64,000 nt of DNA, taken from NCBI GenBank assembly GCA_002099365.1, contig MSED01000005.1, forward strand, positions 310,001-374,000, read 5' to 3'. Origin of the DNA: Phialophora verrucosa. Lineage: Eukaryota; Ascomycota; Eurotiomycetes; Chaetothyriales; Herpotrichiellaceae. A program made the translations under genes and the position numbers. The notes below the pieces were generated by a model. The model was not told where the DNA came from. It did no database searches and saw nothing but the letters and a program-made list of their open reading frames with translations. Of this stretch, positions 54,030-64,000 are shown in pieces. The number at the start of each line of letters is the position of its first letter. Position 1 is the stretch's first letter.

Positions 54030-55715
54030 GATGACGGATCAAGAGACAGTCGCATTTGCCTGGTCGCGCTAGCGCAGATGCCTTGTTAGAACAGTCAAGA
54101 CTCTCGTCTACGGCCACCATCAGTCACCACGCGCGAGCGACTCTCCAGGTTCGGAGTTGTCGAGACAGACAAACGGGACAAGGGCAGGTGTCTTCACTCT
54201 CTTCAGGGACATGTCACCGAGTTATTACGCGCCCAAGTCGGATCGCGACGTACGAGCACGCGGCAAGCACCCTTGGACCAATCACATGACTGCACAGAGG
54301 TTTGCGAGGATAACACAAGCTGAGCACGAGGAGGGTGTTTCTGTCACTGGCACCGACAGGTTATGTGAGACCGGTCTTTCCAACGGCGAGGCACGTCTAC
54401 TCCCGCGAGCAAAGCACCGCGAGAGGATCAAGGACCGAGCGTAATGTCCTCCTTCCAATACTGGTCCGTGAAACTGCTCATTATCCTACAAGATCTTTCC
54501 GAAAAATCTCATCTCCGCCACTAGCACAGAAGGCGCCGTGATAAGGAAACGAGCACGAGTCAGAGAAGACAGAAAGTATACCAAAGAAAGGATTGCATGG
54601 AATGTTGGCGGTAGTCAAATCGCCACATTTCCTGCTGTCCCGTTGGACAATGAAAGGCTTCCAGTCGCCCATAAACTCGTCTAGCAGTCGAGTTTGAACG
54701 TCATGTCAGATACGCTGATCAGTTGCGTTCATGTTTATTTCCCAAAAATGCCCTGAAGCGGCAACATCTCACATGTATCATCGACAACCTTCCACATTTG
54801 ACGCCACCACTGGGCCAACATTTTCCGCATGTCTCGACAATGCCTCTCCTCGTACGCTTTTCGCATCTGCAAGAAGGTCATGTACTCAATGGGGGCCATG
54901 AGTGAATGAGAGCTATGCACGTGTGGCAGCCATGCATCGCTTCTTCCGTATCACTTGTCGGACAAATCATGGCACCGTGTCAGGAGGGGATCTACAGTCG
55001 CAGCTCATCGGCGTCAACACCCACGCACATACGCAGCGAATGGTGTAGATGGACAAGAGCGACCATGTTGAGGAAGAATTCTTCCGTCCTTGCCTCACGC
55101 TCTTCATGACTTCCTATTCCCGCTTCGTCATTATGCCCGAGCCTCCCAGAAACACCATCCGCCGCGATGCCGTCTTGATCAAGCTACAGCTCAGCAAGCG
55201 CACTCCTGGTCGTCTTGACTCTTAGCTTGGACGCATCTGTCGTGTTCGGTCTCGTTTCTAGGGGCGCAAAATATAGTCTTGAGTTAGGACTGGGGGCTTA
55301 CGGTGCCATCGTCAGCGTCGTTGAGATAGTAGATGGGCATGCCACGTGGAGATCGAGCTGATCTAAAGGATGGTAAAGAGGGAATCGTTTGTGCCCCTGG
55401 ATTTAGATCCTCGGTAGCGCCATCCACAGTATGTACGAAGTACAGTGTGGGGAAGTTCAGGATGAGGGGTGAGTGGAAAGGTGAGGGTGGGATTACAAGT
55501 GGCACGCTCTAGGTACTGTATGTCGCACCTGAGGTTGGGGCAGATTGTACTGTACTACGTGTCTCTCGCCCACGATGGCAAGTAATTAAGGTAGACGTTC
55601 AAACCATTCCGAGGAGAGAAGTCGAGAATACTACGGTTCTTCTGTACTACTGTTACTATTACCTATTACCTACGGCACAAGAGTCGCTAAGTTGGCCCAG
55701 GCTAGAGCGTCGTCT
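54030..55715. other. Intergenic, with two small unassigned frames
   Basis: 1.7 kb. A minus frame at 54735-54890 reads MAPIEYMTFLQMRKAYEERH at its start and is rich in Trp, Met and charged residues. A plus frame at 55049-55225 (58 aa) starts MDKSDHVEEEFFRP. Both look more protein-like than their surroundings, but neither has a known motif or splice partner. The rest holds the PHD gene promoter and the promoter of the dehydrogenase at 55716. Confidence 0.35.
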
Positions 55716-56835
55716 ATGAACATGGAGGATCACATCGCTTTCATAGGTGAGCGTCCGTCATCCTATGTGCTCGGCCCTTAGCTGACGGAGAGCCCAGGCG
55801 TGGGCGTGATGGGCTACGCCATGGCAAGCAATATCCGGAAGAAAATGTCCCTCAAGGCAGACCTCTACGTGCATGACGTTAATCGATCGGCATGCGAGCG
55901 ATTTGCTCAGGAGTTTGGCTCTTATGGCTCGATTCATGTTGTTGATTCGGCCAAAGAAGCGGCTACCCATGCGAGGGTCGTCATCTCCATTGTGCCTGGT
56001 GCGGCAGAAGTTCGTCAAGTATTTCTGGATCCTGAGACCGGGGTGATTGCCGCGCCAGAGGATTCGGAGAGATTGATGCTGGACTGCAGCACCATCGACT
56101 GTCAATCGTCGAGGGCCGTCGGTGAGAAATTGAGGGACGCAGGATCAGGCACCTTCCTGGATGCCCCTGTCTCTGTATGGTCTAAACCACGTGAGGATTG
56201 TCATCGAGCAATTGCTGATGATGTTTGCTGGTGATGTCTAGGGCGGCTTACCTGGCGCTCAAGCAGGCACACTCTCCTTTCTGGTCGGTCACTCAGCACC
56301 CTCTGACTCGAATCCCATGTCCAGGAGAATCGAAGCCGCAATCTCCATGATGGGTTCTCCCGAGAAATTCTTCTGGTGCGACTCACCCGGAGCGGGCCTC
56401 GCCGTCAAAATTTCGAACAACTACATCTCCTGTACAACGCTATTGACCATCGCCGAGGCCATGGCAATCGGTGTGCGCCAGGGCGTCGACCCATCATTGC
56501 TGTATAATTGCATCAAGAACTCGACCGGTCAGTCCTGGATGTGTGACAACGTTCAGCCTGTCCCTTATGTGGTTCCGCATGTGCCCAGTAGCAACGGCTA
56601 TAAGCCGGGATTCAAAAGCCAAATGATGATTAAAGATATCTCGCTGGGAGTCGAGGCGGGCAGAGAGGTGGGACTCGAGCCGAGAACGGCAGAAACAGCC
56701 CTCAAGGTGTTTGAGCAGGCTGCCGGCGACCCGAGGTGTATCGACCGGGACGGGTCGAGCGTGTACCTATGGCTGACCGGCGAAACAGAGGATGACTACG
56801 CAAAGAAAAGAGACCAGGGCGTTGCGAATCCGTAG
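55716..56835 (+). CDS. 3-hydroxyisobutyrate dehydrogenase-like (beta-hydroxyacid dehydrogenase)
   Basis: A 333-aa NAD(P)-dependent enzyme. Exons 55716-55746, 55798-56174 and 56242-56835 close in frame. The first intron splits the dinucleotide motif, giving IAFIGVGVMGYAMASN. The substrate-binding signature DAPVSGGLPGAQAGTLSF spans the second intron, and GAGLAVKISNN carries the catalytic lysine. The enzyme family oxidises 3-hydroxyacids such as 3-hydroxyisobutyrate (valine breakdown), tartronate semialdehyde or related compounds. The N-terminus lacks an obvious mitochondrial presequence, so a cytosolic location and a different 3-hydroxyacid are possible. The alpha/beta hydrolase starts 238 bp downstream on the same strand, suggesting a two-gene catabolic pair. 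No anomaly is seen. Confidence 0.87.
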
Positions 56836-57073
56836 TGGCGAAGAGGCGGTGAACCGGATGAGCAGGGAAGATGTGATAGACAGCCTTGCTACATTAGCGT
56901 TTGAACAAGGCTGAAGTTCTCCGTATATGCGCACCAGCTGTATGTAGCCCGAAACGGGCAGGCAGTTGTTCTCCACATCCCCACCATCTTACCCCCATAG
57001 CCTCCCCCATGACTTCGTCAGGCAAGCATTGGTCTTGACCAGGATCGTGCATGTTGCAGGATCAGACGCCGGC

Positions 57074-57952
57074 ATGAGCATATCCGATGACACGTCGTCG
57101 ACGATGAGTAAAGGAAGCCAGTTCATAAAACATCCGTCCGGTGAGACAACACATCTTATTGCAGACGACTTCACCGACCCGTGGAAAGAGTCTCGCGAGA
57201 CGATCCTCCTCCAAGGCGGCTTTGCTCGACATGCAGCATTCTTCTATCATTGGGTGCCTGCCCTTTCCCGTGACTACAATGTAGTACGGCGGGATCTTCG
57301 CGGTCATGGATATTCAAGTGCGCCTCCGATCTCCGAGAAGCCGGATGTCTACACTCTCGACGCCATTCTCGGTGATATCATTGACACCCTTGACCAGCTC
57401 AAGATCGAAAAGGTTCATTTCTTTGGCGAGAGCACAAGCGGTATGCTAGGAGAGATTCTCGCAGCGAAGCACCCCGAAAGGCTGAAGAGCCTGACCATTT
57501 GCTCTTCACCTGCATATCTCCCAGAAGCCACCCAAACGTTCTTGGCTTTCGGGGAGGCGAGTTTCTCAGAGGCGTGCCGGAAATTGGGATCGCGCGGATG
57601 GGCGGAAAGGCTGAAGGCTCAGCCCGGCACCATGACACACCCAGACCCAGCATATCATAACTGGTGGCTAGACCAGATTTCGGTCAGTCCCGGCGAGGGC
57701 CTAGCCAGCTATGCAGAGTTCTTGGGGACCCTTGATGCAAGGCCATATCTCTCGCAGATCAGAGTACCGACACTCATCCTTGCTCCCGCGAACAGCGCAG
57801 CAACCAGAGTGGCGGAACAGACTGCGATTCAGCAGCAGATTGAGGGAAGTAGGTTGGTGATTGTTGATGGAGCCGGCCACGAAATATACGTGGACAAGGC
57901 CGAGCAGTGCATCAAAGAGGTCCTTCATTTCATCCGAGATACCAAAATCTAG
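57074..57952 (+). CDS. Alpha/beta hydrolase
   Basis: A 292-aa single-exon hydrolase. From ATG 57074 the fold reads in order: strand and oxyanion region ILLQGGFARHA, VVRRDLRGHGYS, the nucleophile elbow FFGESTSGM (G-x-S-x-G, with Ser flanked by Glu and Thr), a cap near EATQTFLAFG, LILAPANSA, and the catalytic histidine in GAGHEIYVD. A likely acid lies between the last two. The sequence is closest in style to 3-oxoadipate enol-lactonase/haloperoxidase-type hydrolases that cleave esters or lactones. A second ATG at 57104 could also serve as start; codons upstream of 57074 lack an ATG. It follows the 3-hydroxyacid dehydrogenase on the same strand by 238 bp. Confidence 0.85.
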   Translation: MSISDDTSSTMSKGSQFIKHPSGETTHLIADDFTDPWKESRETILLQGGFARHAAFFYHWVPALSRDYNVVRRDLRGHGYSSAPPISEKPDVYTLDAILGDIIDTLDQLKIEKVHFFGESTSGMLGEILAAKHPERLKSLTICSSPAYLPEATQTFLAFGEASFSEACRKLGSRGWAERLKAQPGTMTHPDPAYHNWWLDQISVSPGEGLASYAEFLGTLDARPYLSQIRVPTLILAPANSAATRVAEQTAIQQQIEGSRLVIVDGAGHEIYVDKAEQCIKEVLHFIRDTKI

Positions 57953-59403
57953 ACAGCTGTTGCCGGAGAGTCCTGCGTCAAGAACAGCCTCGTATCCTGT
58001 CACATCTTCAACAGATGCTGTGACGTTGCCTCTTCATCTCTGCTTCCAGAGTCTTGTGGATTTTCAGTCCGATTCTTTCGTCTCCTCGCAGGACGTGTCC
58101 TACTCGCTCGTAGAAAGCACCATCTGGAATCTCGCACCATGAGGCCGGTATTGTTTGTCCTCGAACTTTGCGAAAACTATGCCAACTAGGGGCTGTGACG
58201 AAGGCGCCAGGAAAGACATTTCGGACAGTTTGTTTGACGAAAGAAGCGAAATAAAACTGTCGGTGCGACTGCCAACGCCGTAGCGGTATGGAAAGTCGAT
58301 ATCTCACATCACAAGGCGCATGGTTTCCGAAAATGGTCGCGCTGCATCCCTGTCCACCTGCCATGTCTTCCCCCGGCGTCCTCCAATGGGGCCAGCATGT
58401 ATCTAGGTTTATGGAATGGGAGCGCGGTCATGGTAAACCACGTCAGATCATCATAGTCGTTCCATGAGGATATCGAGATTTCTCCATCGACCGCACTTGC
58501 GCTGTGTATGTCCAGGAGATCACCCACAGTCAGAGCGGCACAGCTCGACCAGGGGTGTCAGTCAGCTCCGGAAGACCTGCCGCGGAAATCATCGTTAGGA
58601 TTCGATGCTGGCGCCATGAGTGCAACGTGATATCAGATCGAGCAGCGTTCCGGGGTTCATCGTGGAAGCAATCAATTACCTCATTGGCAGGTCCAAAGCA
58701 CCTCGTGGCACCGGCGATTGGAGTGCCAGGTCGAAGCTTCTCCAGAAGCTGGAGGTGATGCAGTAGCGGCGGGGGGAGGAGTGGGCAAACGACGCTTCAT
58801 TCGGCAATCTGGGAGCGGTGGTAGCGATCGAGGAGGTGTGGCTGTGGTTTGGCGTGGTTGGGCGGGCGAGGCAGGCCTGAAGCTGCCGTCACCATTGTGC
58901 CTCCTCATCGCTGATCACCCAATGATCGAAAGGGGCCCGTCGCTGTCGTAACACCAACCTTTCGCTGTCGACTGTCGCAGGCGCAAGAGACTGTCTTTTG
59001 CACAGACCTCCCGACACTCTGGGTATCCGAGCTGAAGAGCATCCATAACTCACAAGTTTCGGCACCTTCTACTGCCCTTCAGGTGTCCGTGCGGCACCTT
59101 CAACCGGGCGAAGCCAATCGGCGCCCGCCTGCGCCTGCAACAGCCCTTGACACTCGCCTCTGACCTGATGCCACCCGCCAACTCACCTACTGTAAGTACA
59201 GGGTATCAGGGCCACATTCATTTTACGTCGTCTGCATCCCTTCGAGCACGCTTGCAGACCCGTCTCTAAGTCGCCGCCGTCACTGATCTGCCGGGAGTCC
59301 ATTGTCTGGCCGCCTGCATTGCTAAGCACCGTCGTCTGTCCGAGTAGCTGCGTGCTCACTTTGTTCTCGCCCGCAGGCCACCCGCCCTTCGACCCCTCCT
59401 TTG
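57953..59403. other. Intergenic with coding-like minus-strand stretches
   Basis: 1.45 kb. On the minus strand, three consecutive open stretches between about 58770 and 57990 have natural composition (for example FHDEPRNAARSDITLHSW, then SISSWNDYDDLTWF, then WQSHRQFYFASFVKQ) but lie in different frames and I could not join them with consensus introns. This may be a decayed gene. The right part is the GID4 promoter and leader. Confidence 0.35.
57990..58770 (-). pseudogene. Possible decayed gene of unknown family
   Basis: Successive minus-strand segments in shifting frames carry protein-like sequence rich in Trp, Tyr and Phe, as described for the surrounding interval. Stops separate them, and the GT/AG pairs I tried do not restore phase. 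No family is recognised. A real multi-exon gene whose splice sites I misjudged is the main alternative; chance is another. Confidence 0.25.
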
Positions 59404-61626
59404 ATGACCTACCTCCAGCATATTCAAGAAGCCATAGCTACCCCCGTGCCCGATCTTGCCTCCACCTTGACCCCGTCTCCGCCTCGCCCAACCTCGCGCG
59501 AGGATCACGCGGAAGTGCGGACCGGAACACAAGTTAACGACGTCGGAAGACCTCATTTACAACCCGCCAGCAGCGACCTCTTCTCGCGGCGGACTTACTT
59601 GACGGAAGAAGAGTTTCAATATTGGTCCGCAGCGAATAGAGTCAGGGTTATCATGCAGAGCGAACGGACCAGAGCCAGGACTACCCTGTCGGCCGCTATG
59701 CAGCGCGAACTTGACCGTCGAAGTTATCCTGCGACTGCGGATGGTACACATCGAAGAAATCTCTACGATTTCGCCATGAGAGGAGTCCCCCCTCCAGAGT
59801 TCCCCGAGCAGTACTCGAGTGATGACAGCGACGGCGAAATGGAAGGCATGAGCACGGCAGCTCCCAATGCTGACCCCAACGCACGAAGGGATCTGCAGCG
59901 CCTTGAAAGGGCCGTGCAAAACTACAGATCGGCTCGCAATACTCTGAGGACGTCCAGGAGCGGAGGCTCTGACTTGGGAGCCGTGCCCACTGCAAGTGCA
60001 CTGCGAGCATACTGGAACGAAGATGAGGACAACACTATGAGACTGCCGCGAACGGGGACCTTGGGGGAACGGCCTCAACGGGACGCTATCCCAGCCCATG
60101 CACAAAGCGCTCGGGCTCCGCATGAGCCTCGCTTCATTATTCCAACCGACCCGAAACCGCCAGATGGGCCCGAGAGAGTCAGAAAATTGCTCCGATATCT
60201 GTCAGAACTGAGAGACACCGGTGTGGAAGGAGGGCTGGAGGCAGCCAGGAGGTTGGGGCTTGACTCGCTATACGCCTCTGAGGACTCGAACACTCCTAGC
60301 GATTTGCCCATGCACATCAACAGCCTTCCTGTCCCGCACTGGAGTTCTTGGTTGCAGCCGGGGATGGTGTGGAATGGCCGGCAGTCCATAGGGGTCGAGA
60401 TGTTAAGTCAGTCGAGATTGCTAGCAGCGGCTCTGCGGCGAGAGCGGCACGGAGACTTGTTTGAAAGAATGCCTTTTTTAAGAAGAGATATTTTGGCCCG
60501 GTTGGGTGGGGAAGAATCCGCTCGCGCTGCCCAGGATAGCTTGCTCGACTCGGAGCGCTATCTGTCAGATTTGGCACAGGACAGCAACGGCAGGTGGTCT
60601 TTATCCCAGCGCTCAGCGACATCACTGTCTTCACACCCTCCACAAGTTCCTCAGTCCCTCGACTTCAACGGCTGGCCGGTAAATGTGACCATTACCACTG
60701 TTGATTGGCATACGATGACACTCACTGGGACGATGACGGCAAATCATATGCCGGACAAGCTATCTTCCATTCATCAGTCCACCTTAGTTGACCATACTAC
60801 TGCCACTGCTACAAGCAGCATGTCCTCGTGTTTCACAGGAGAGATCATTGATTTTCGACGCCAGCCTCTGGAGACGGAGAAAGAGGGCCGTGACTACGAG
60901 GTTGGTGGACTAGGTGTGGATGCGCATTATTGGCAAAGACTGGGGCCTTTCAAGAAAGAGATCGGGCGGGTTAGGCACCTGCAAGGCAGAAAGAGAAGCG
61001 AATACCAGCAAAACAGCCCTCTGTGGGATGCATTCCGCAAGGCCGCCGCCCAAGAAGCAGAGAATAAGGAGTCTCAGGGCAACGCGGGCAGTTCAGCCGC
61101 TTCTGCGGAGCGAAGACCCCTTGAACAACAAGCAAGGAGTTTCGAGACAGAGGAGGACAAGGAAATTGACGCCGATCAAATCATGGCGCGGTGCCTTGGG
61201 AGCGCGAAATGGATGGACGAGAACGTTGGAAACGAGTGGATCTTGATGCGTTGGAAGGAGCGATGTCTTGTGACGCCACCTGGAAGTTCGAGAAATCCAA
61301 GTTCAATGAGTACGAGTACAATCCTGACGACGACGGCACCACCAGCGGAGCCGTCCGCCGCCGCCCGTGCTACGGTTAGCAACGGGTCTACCTCCTGGGG
61401 GCTGACCATCTCGGGCTTTTACTACATTGCCCTGAACAGGCTGACGGGAGAGATCGACGGGCTATACTACGACCCGGGATCACAGCCCTACCAGCCGCTC
61501 ACGATGGTGCCCGAGGGTTCGTCCAAGGCCCACCACGGCCATTCTCCCGTTTGTGCATGTGGAATGCGAGACTGCAAAGAACCGGTCGGGATCAAAAAAT
61601 GGTTTCCTTCGATTGGGTTTCGGTGA
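59404..61626 (+). CDS. GID4/Vid24 substrate receptor of the GID/CTLH ubiquitin ligase
   Basis: A single-exon protein of 740 aa from ATG 59404. The first 400 residues are polar, with blocks such as TYLTEEEFQYW and a Trp-containing stretch (PVPHWSSWLQPG). The Vid24 beta-barrel domain occupies about residues 415-715: SLDFNGWPVNVTITTVDW, LTGTMTANHMP, FTGEIIDF, DAHYWQRLGPF, ILMRWKERCLV, LTISGFYYIALN and IDGLYYDPGSQPYQPL. Low-complexity Ser/Thr/Ala insertions interrupt it. Yeast Gid4 uses this barrel to bind Pro/N-degrons on gluconeogenic enzymes such as Fbp1 so that the GID ligase ubiquitylates them after glucose returns. The protein is much longer than yeast Gid4 (362 aa) because of the N-terminal region, which is common in filamentous fungi. 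A Gid10/Gid11-type receptor is the alternative. Confidence 0.88.
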   Translation: MTYLQHIQEAIATPVPDLASTLTPSPPRPTSREDHAEVRTGTQVNDVGRPHLQPASSDLFSRRTYLTEEEFQYWSAANRVRVIMQSERTRARTTLSAAMQRELDRRSYPATADGTHRRNLYDFAMRGVPPPEFPEQYSSDDSDGEMEGMSTAAPNADPNARRDLQRLERAVQNYRSARNTLRTSRSGGSDLGAVPTASALRAYWNEDEDNTMRLPRTGTLGERPQRDAIPAHAQSARAPHEPRFIIPTDPKPPDGPERVRKLLRYLSELRDTGVEGGLEAARRLGLDSLYASEDSNTPSDLPMHINSLPVPHWSSWLQPGMVWNGRQSIGVEMLSQSRLLAAALRRERHGDLFERMPFLRRDILARLGGEESARAAQDSLLDSERYLSDLAQDSNGRWSLSQRSATSLSSHPPQVPQSLDFNGWPVNVTITTVDWHTMTLTGTMTANHMPDKLSSIHQSTLVDHTTATATSSMSSCFTGEIIDFRRQPLETEKEGRDYEVGGLGVDAHYWQRLGPFKKEIGRVRHLQGRKRSEYQQNSPLWDAFRKAAAQEAENKESQGNAGSSAASAERRPLEQQARSFETEEDKEIDADQIMARCLGSAKWMDENVGNEWILMRWKERCLVTPPGSSRNPSSMSTSTILTTTAPPAEPSAAARATVSNGSTSWGLTISGFYYIALNRLTGEIDGLYYDPGSQPYQPLTMVPEGSSKAHHGHSPVCACGMRDCKEPVGIKKWFPSIGFR

Positions 61627-62150
61627 ACAAAAAGCAGCCTTTGACTTTACGAAATATCGAAGTATTATACAATAGCCAAATTTGTCGAAATGGTCGTCAC
61701 CAGAGCCCATTTCCGTCTCCAGGTTGAGCACGCGCCCTTTCACCATGTTCGGCTGATAATGTATTGACGCAATAAGTGGCCGAAAGTGACTGGCCTTATC
61801 ACTAGTTGTCGATGACAAAATGGCCATCTTAACTCGATCTGAGCCCAGCCTGATGAGTGTAAAGACACCGCCATAACCAGATGTTGCTCAAGAGCTGTCG
61901 ATATGACGTGATACGCAACGAGCCTGAGAGACGCTCAGACGAGGGACTCGTACCATCCCCCCGCGTCGAGTCCCAGGCGAATCAAATCTGGCAGGCGATA
62001 AGCGATCTCATCAAGCTTCGGCCAGCTGGACTTGGCTTCATCATCTTCCACCTGTTGCGCAGCTCCCCCCACCCGCCGTTCTGTCGACCTTGGGCGCTGA
62101 GCTTCCTTTGTGACACTTCCTGCTCAGGCCACGGCTGCGACGCACTGACC
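61627..62150. other. Intergenic, promoter of the PIN-type transporter
   Basis: 524 bp. The transporter frame is open from 61881 but has no in-frame ATG until 62151. No other feature is seen. Confidence 0.5.
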
Positions 62151-63832
62151 ATGGCGCAAACTGGGCTTCTTGACTCCTTCCTGGCCGCCATTCAAGCCTC
62201 GCTGTCGGTGTTGCTGGTCATCTTCTACGGGGGCGTGGCCGCGCACCTGAAGCTGCTCAATGGGGCCAACACAAAAGCCATCAGCAAGATATGCGTCCGC
62301 ATGTTCCTGCCCGCCCTGCTCGTTGTCCACATTGGCTCTCAACTACATTCTGGATCCGCCGACCGGTACCTGATCATATTCGTCTGGGCCATCATCTGCC
62401 ACCTCATCTCGTTTGCGATTGGCATCATGGCGCATTTCTGGCTGGGCATGCCCGACTGGACCACGGTGGCGCTGATGTTCAACAACACCACCTCGTACCC
62501 GCTATTACTGGTCGGGGCGTTGGATGAGACGGGGATTCTCCGTGCTCTGATCGTGACGGACGAAACCACCAGGGCGATGGTCGCCCGCGCCAAGTCGTAC
62601 TTCTTGGTCTTCGCTACGGTCAGCAGCTGTCTGACATTCGCCGTGGGACCGAGATTGATCGACACGGAGCACGCGCCCGAGGACGATGACTCGAAGGAAG
62701 AAGCAGACGACAGTGACGGACCGTTTGACGACACGGAGCAGCAATATCGCGATCGCGATCAGGTGGACGGAAACGGCGACGAACGGACCGCCCTGCTGCA
62801 GAGTCCCGGCCCCCACGAACGGCGCTCGACCATGACGACGTTCGCCTCGGCGATCAACTACGCTGAGAACACCTTCTTCCCTTCCACGCGACGGCCCTCG
62901 CTCTCTATCCCGCAGAATCGCCGCGCCTCCATCGTGCCCAAGAAGCAATGGTACAAACTTGGACCTCGCACCAAATGGTGGCTGCTGTTCATCAGCGATT
63001 TCTTCAATGCTCCGCTCCTTGGGGCCATCATCGGAGCAGTAATTGGTCTTATCCCCGTTCTGCACCGCGCTTTCTTCAACGACACCTCCGAGGGAGGCGT
63101 CTTCACCGCCTGGTTGACGGCCTCGCTGAAGAGTATTGGCGAGCTGTTCGTGCCATTGCCCGTCGTTGTCGCGGGCGTGAGTCTCTACACGGCCATGAAG
63201 GAAGCCCGGAACGCGTCTTCCGACACTTCGGCGGATAGGCCGAAGAAGATGCCCTGGATCACCGTGGCTTTCATCATGGTGGTCAGATTCGTCGTCTGGC
63301 CGGCCGGGAGCATCTACCTCGTGTATCTGGTGGCGAAGAAGGGAACTATCCTAGGAAGTGATCCCATGTTGTGGTTTGCCATGATGCTGATGGTGAGTTC
63401 GGTGCCCAAGTCCACATTCCCATCTCTCTCCTCGTTTTACCCGCGTAATCTGATATGAAAGTCTTTTGAATCCGCCCGTCGTGAAGCCCACTCACTAACC
63501 CCGTCTCGTCCCTCTCACGCACAATAGCCGACTGGACCGCCCGCCATGAAACTCATCACCCTCGTCCAAGTCAGCGACGCCGAGGAGGAGGATGAAAGGA
63601 ACATTGCAAAGCTGCTGACGGTACGTCCCCACCCCACGCAACTCAAATTTATCACTGCGCTCGTCCCATCCATTCGCCTACGGGTGTCTCGCCTGTCTCC
63701 AAGCCATGCTTCGCCGGGCCGACCAGGCTGACACTCACATGATGCTCTAAGATCTCATACCTGATCTCTCCGATCCTGAGCTTCACAGTCGTGGGCGCCC
63801 TGCAGGCCGCGAAGGCCGCTATTCCGAGATAA
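62151..63832 (+). CDS. Auxin-efflux-carrier/PIN-like membrane transport protein
   Basis: A 471-aa membrane protein of the PF03547 (Mem_trans) family. Exons 62151-63392, 63528-63620 and 63752-63832 have introns of 135 and 131 nt, longer than most here. The N-terminal half has about five hydrophobic helices, including VFYGGVAAHLKLL-type TM1-2 residues and the conserved NNTTSYPLLLVGAL, where the paired Asn and Pro are family hallmarks. An acidic and Arg-rich cytosolic loop runs from about residue 175 to 275. The C-terminal half has further helices (LLGAIIGAVIGLIPV, LFVPLPVVVAGVSLY, and the last exon ISYLISPILSFTVVGALQ). Fungal relatives sit in ER or plasma membrane; their substrates are poorly known, and the plant name does not imply auxin transport. 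The stop codon is at 63830-63832. Confidence 0.86.
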
Positions 63833-64000
63833 ATTGACCGGAGGAAAAGGCGCGGAATCATTCGCTCACTGACCGACTCACTTGCTCGCTCCCTCCCTGC
63901 CTCTTTTCTTCTCGAGGATCCCCCGGAAGTTGCTCCTTGAGCGTCTTGGAGTCGCGTACCGAGCCATTCCCAAACTGGCTTGAAATTGGATGGCTGAGTC

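Overview
This is genomic DNA from a filamentous ascomycete. The genes carry short introns (about 41-133 nt, mostly 50-60, with GTRAGT-type donors, CTAAC-like branch sites and YAG acceptors). The families are typical of Pezizomycotina: a fungal-specific transcription factor domain, DUF3425, a TeaR-like prenylated protein, a COMPASS Spp1-type PHD protein and GID4/Vid24. Placement in Eurotiomycetes is a guess. I see no rRNA, tRNA, CRISPR or recognisable intact transposon. Exon structures were worked out by hand from splice signals, frame closure and remembered family motifs; no search was run.

Layout. 1-3 kb: an ATG27/M6P-receptor-type membrane protein (cut by the left edge) diverging from the sterol C14-reductase gene ERG24. 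3.8-18.5 kb: an enzyme and transporter block with two MFS transporters, an SDR (with an apparent frameshift), a 4-coumarate-CoA-ligase-like acyl-CoA ligase, an alpha-methylacyl-CoA racemase-type CoA-transferase III protein and two divergent P450s. The ligase ends in -ARL and the racemase in -AKL. Both are peroxisomal PTS1 signals, and the two genes share one divergent promoter. This looks like a small CoA-thioester pathway without a PKS, NRPS or terpene cyclase, and it is the best candidate here for an undescribed system. 19-29 kb: mostly housekeeping genes (AIM18/46-like chalcone-isomerase fold, L-rhamnose mutarotase family, dithiol glutaredoxin, TeaR-like CaaX protein, DnaJ protein).

29.2-34.8 kb is a gene-poor gap that may hold a relic. 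34.8-36.6 kb holds two tandem paralogues of a family I do not recognise. 36.9-38.9 kb is a GH5 exo-1,3-beta-glucanase-type gene. 39.5-48.2 kb is rich in regulators: a fungal TF-domain protein without a zinc cluster, head to head with a small zinc-cluster protein without a TF domain; a phenol-hydroxylase-type FAD monooxygenase with an apparent frameshift; a DUF3425 protein; and a two-finger C2H2 protein. 49.5-50.8 kb is an L-lactate dehydrogenase. 51.4-54.0 kb is the Spp1-like PHD protein. 55.7-58.0 kb is a 3-hydroxyisobutyrate-dehydrogenase-like gene followed by an alpha/beta hydrolase. 59.4-63.8 kb holds GID4/Vid24 and a PIN/auxin-efflux-type transporter.

How they may work together: the 10.7-18.5 kb genes would activate a branched acid to a CoA ester and epimerise it in the peroxisome, with P450 and SDR oxidation and MFS export. 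The 39.5-50.8 kb genes look like a regulated catabolic island. Both readings are inference from domains and positions.
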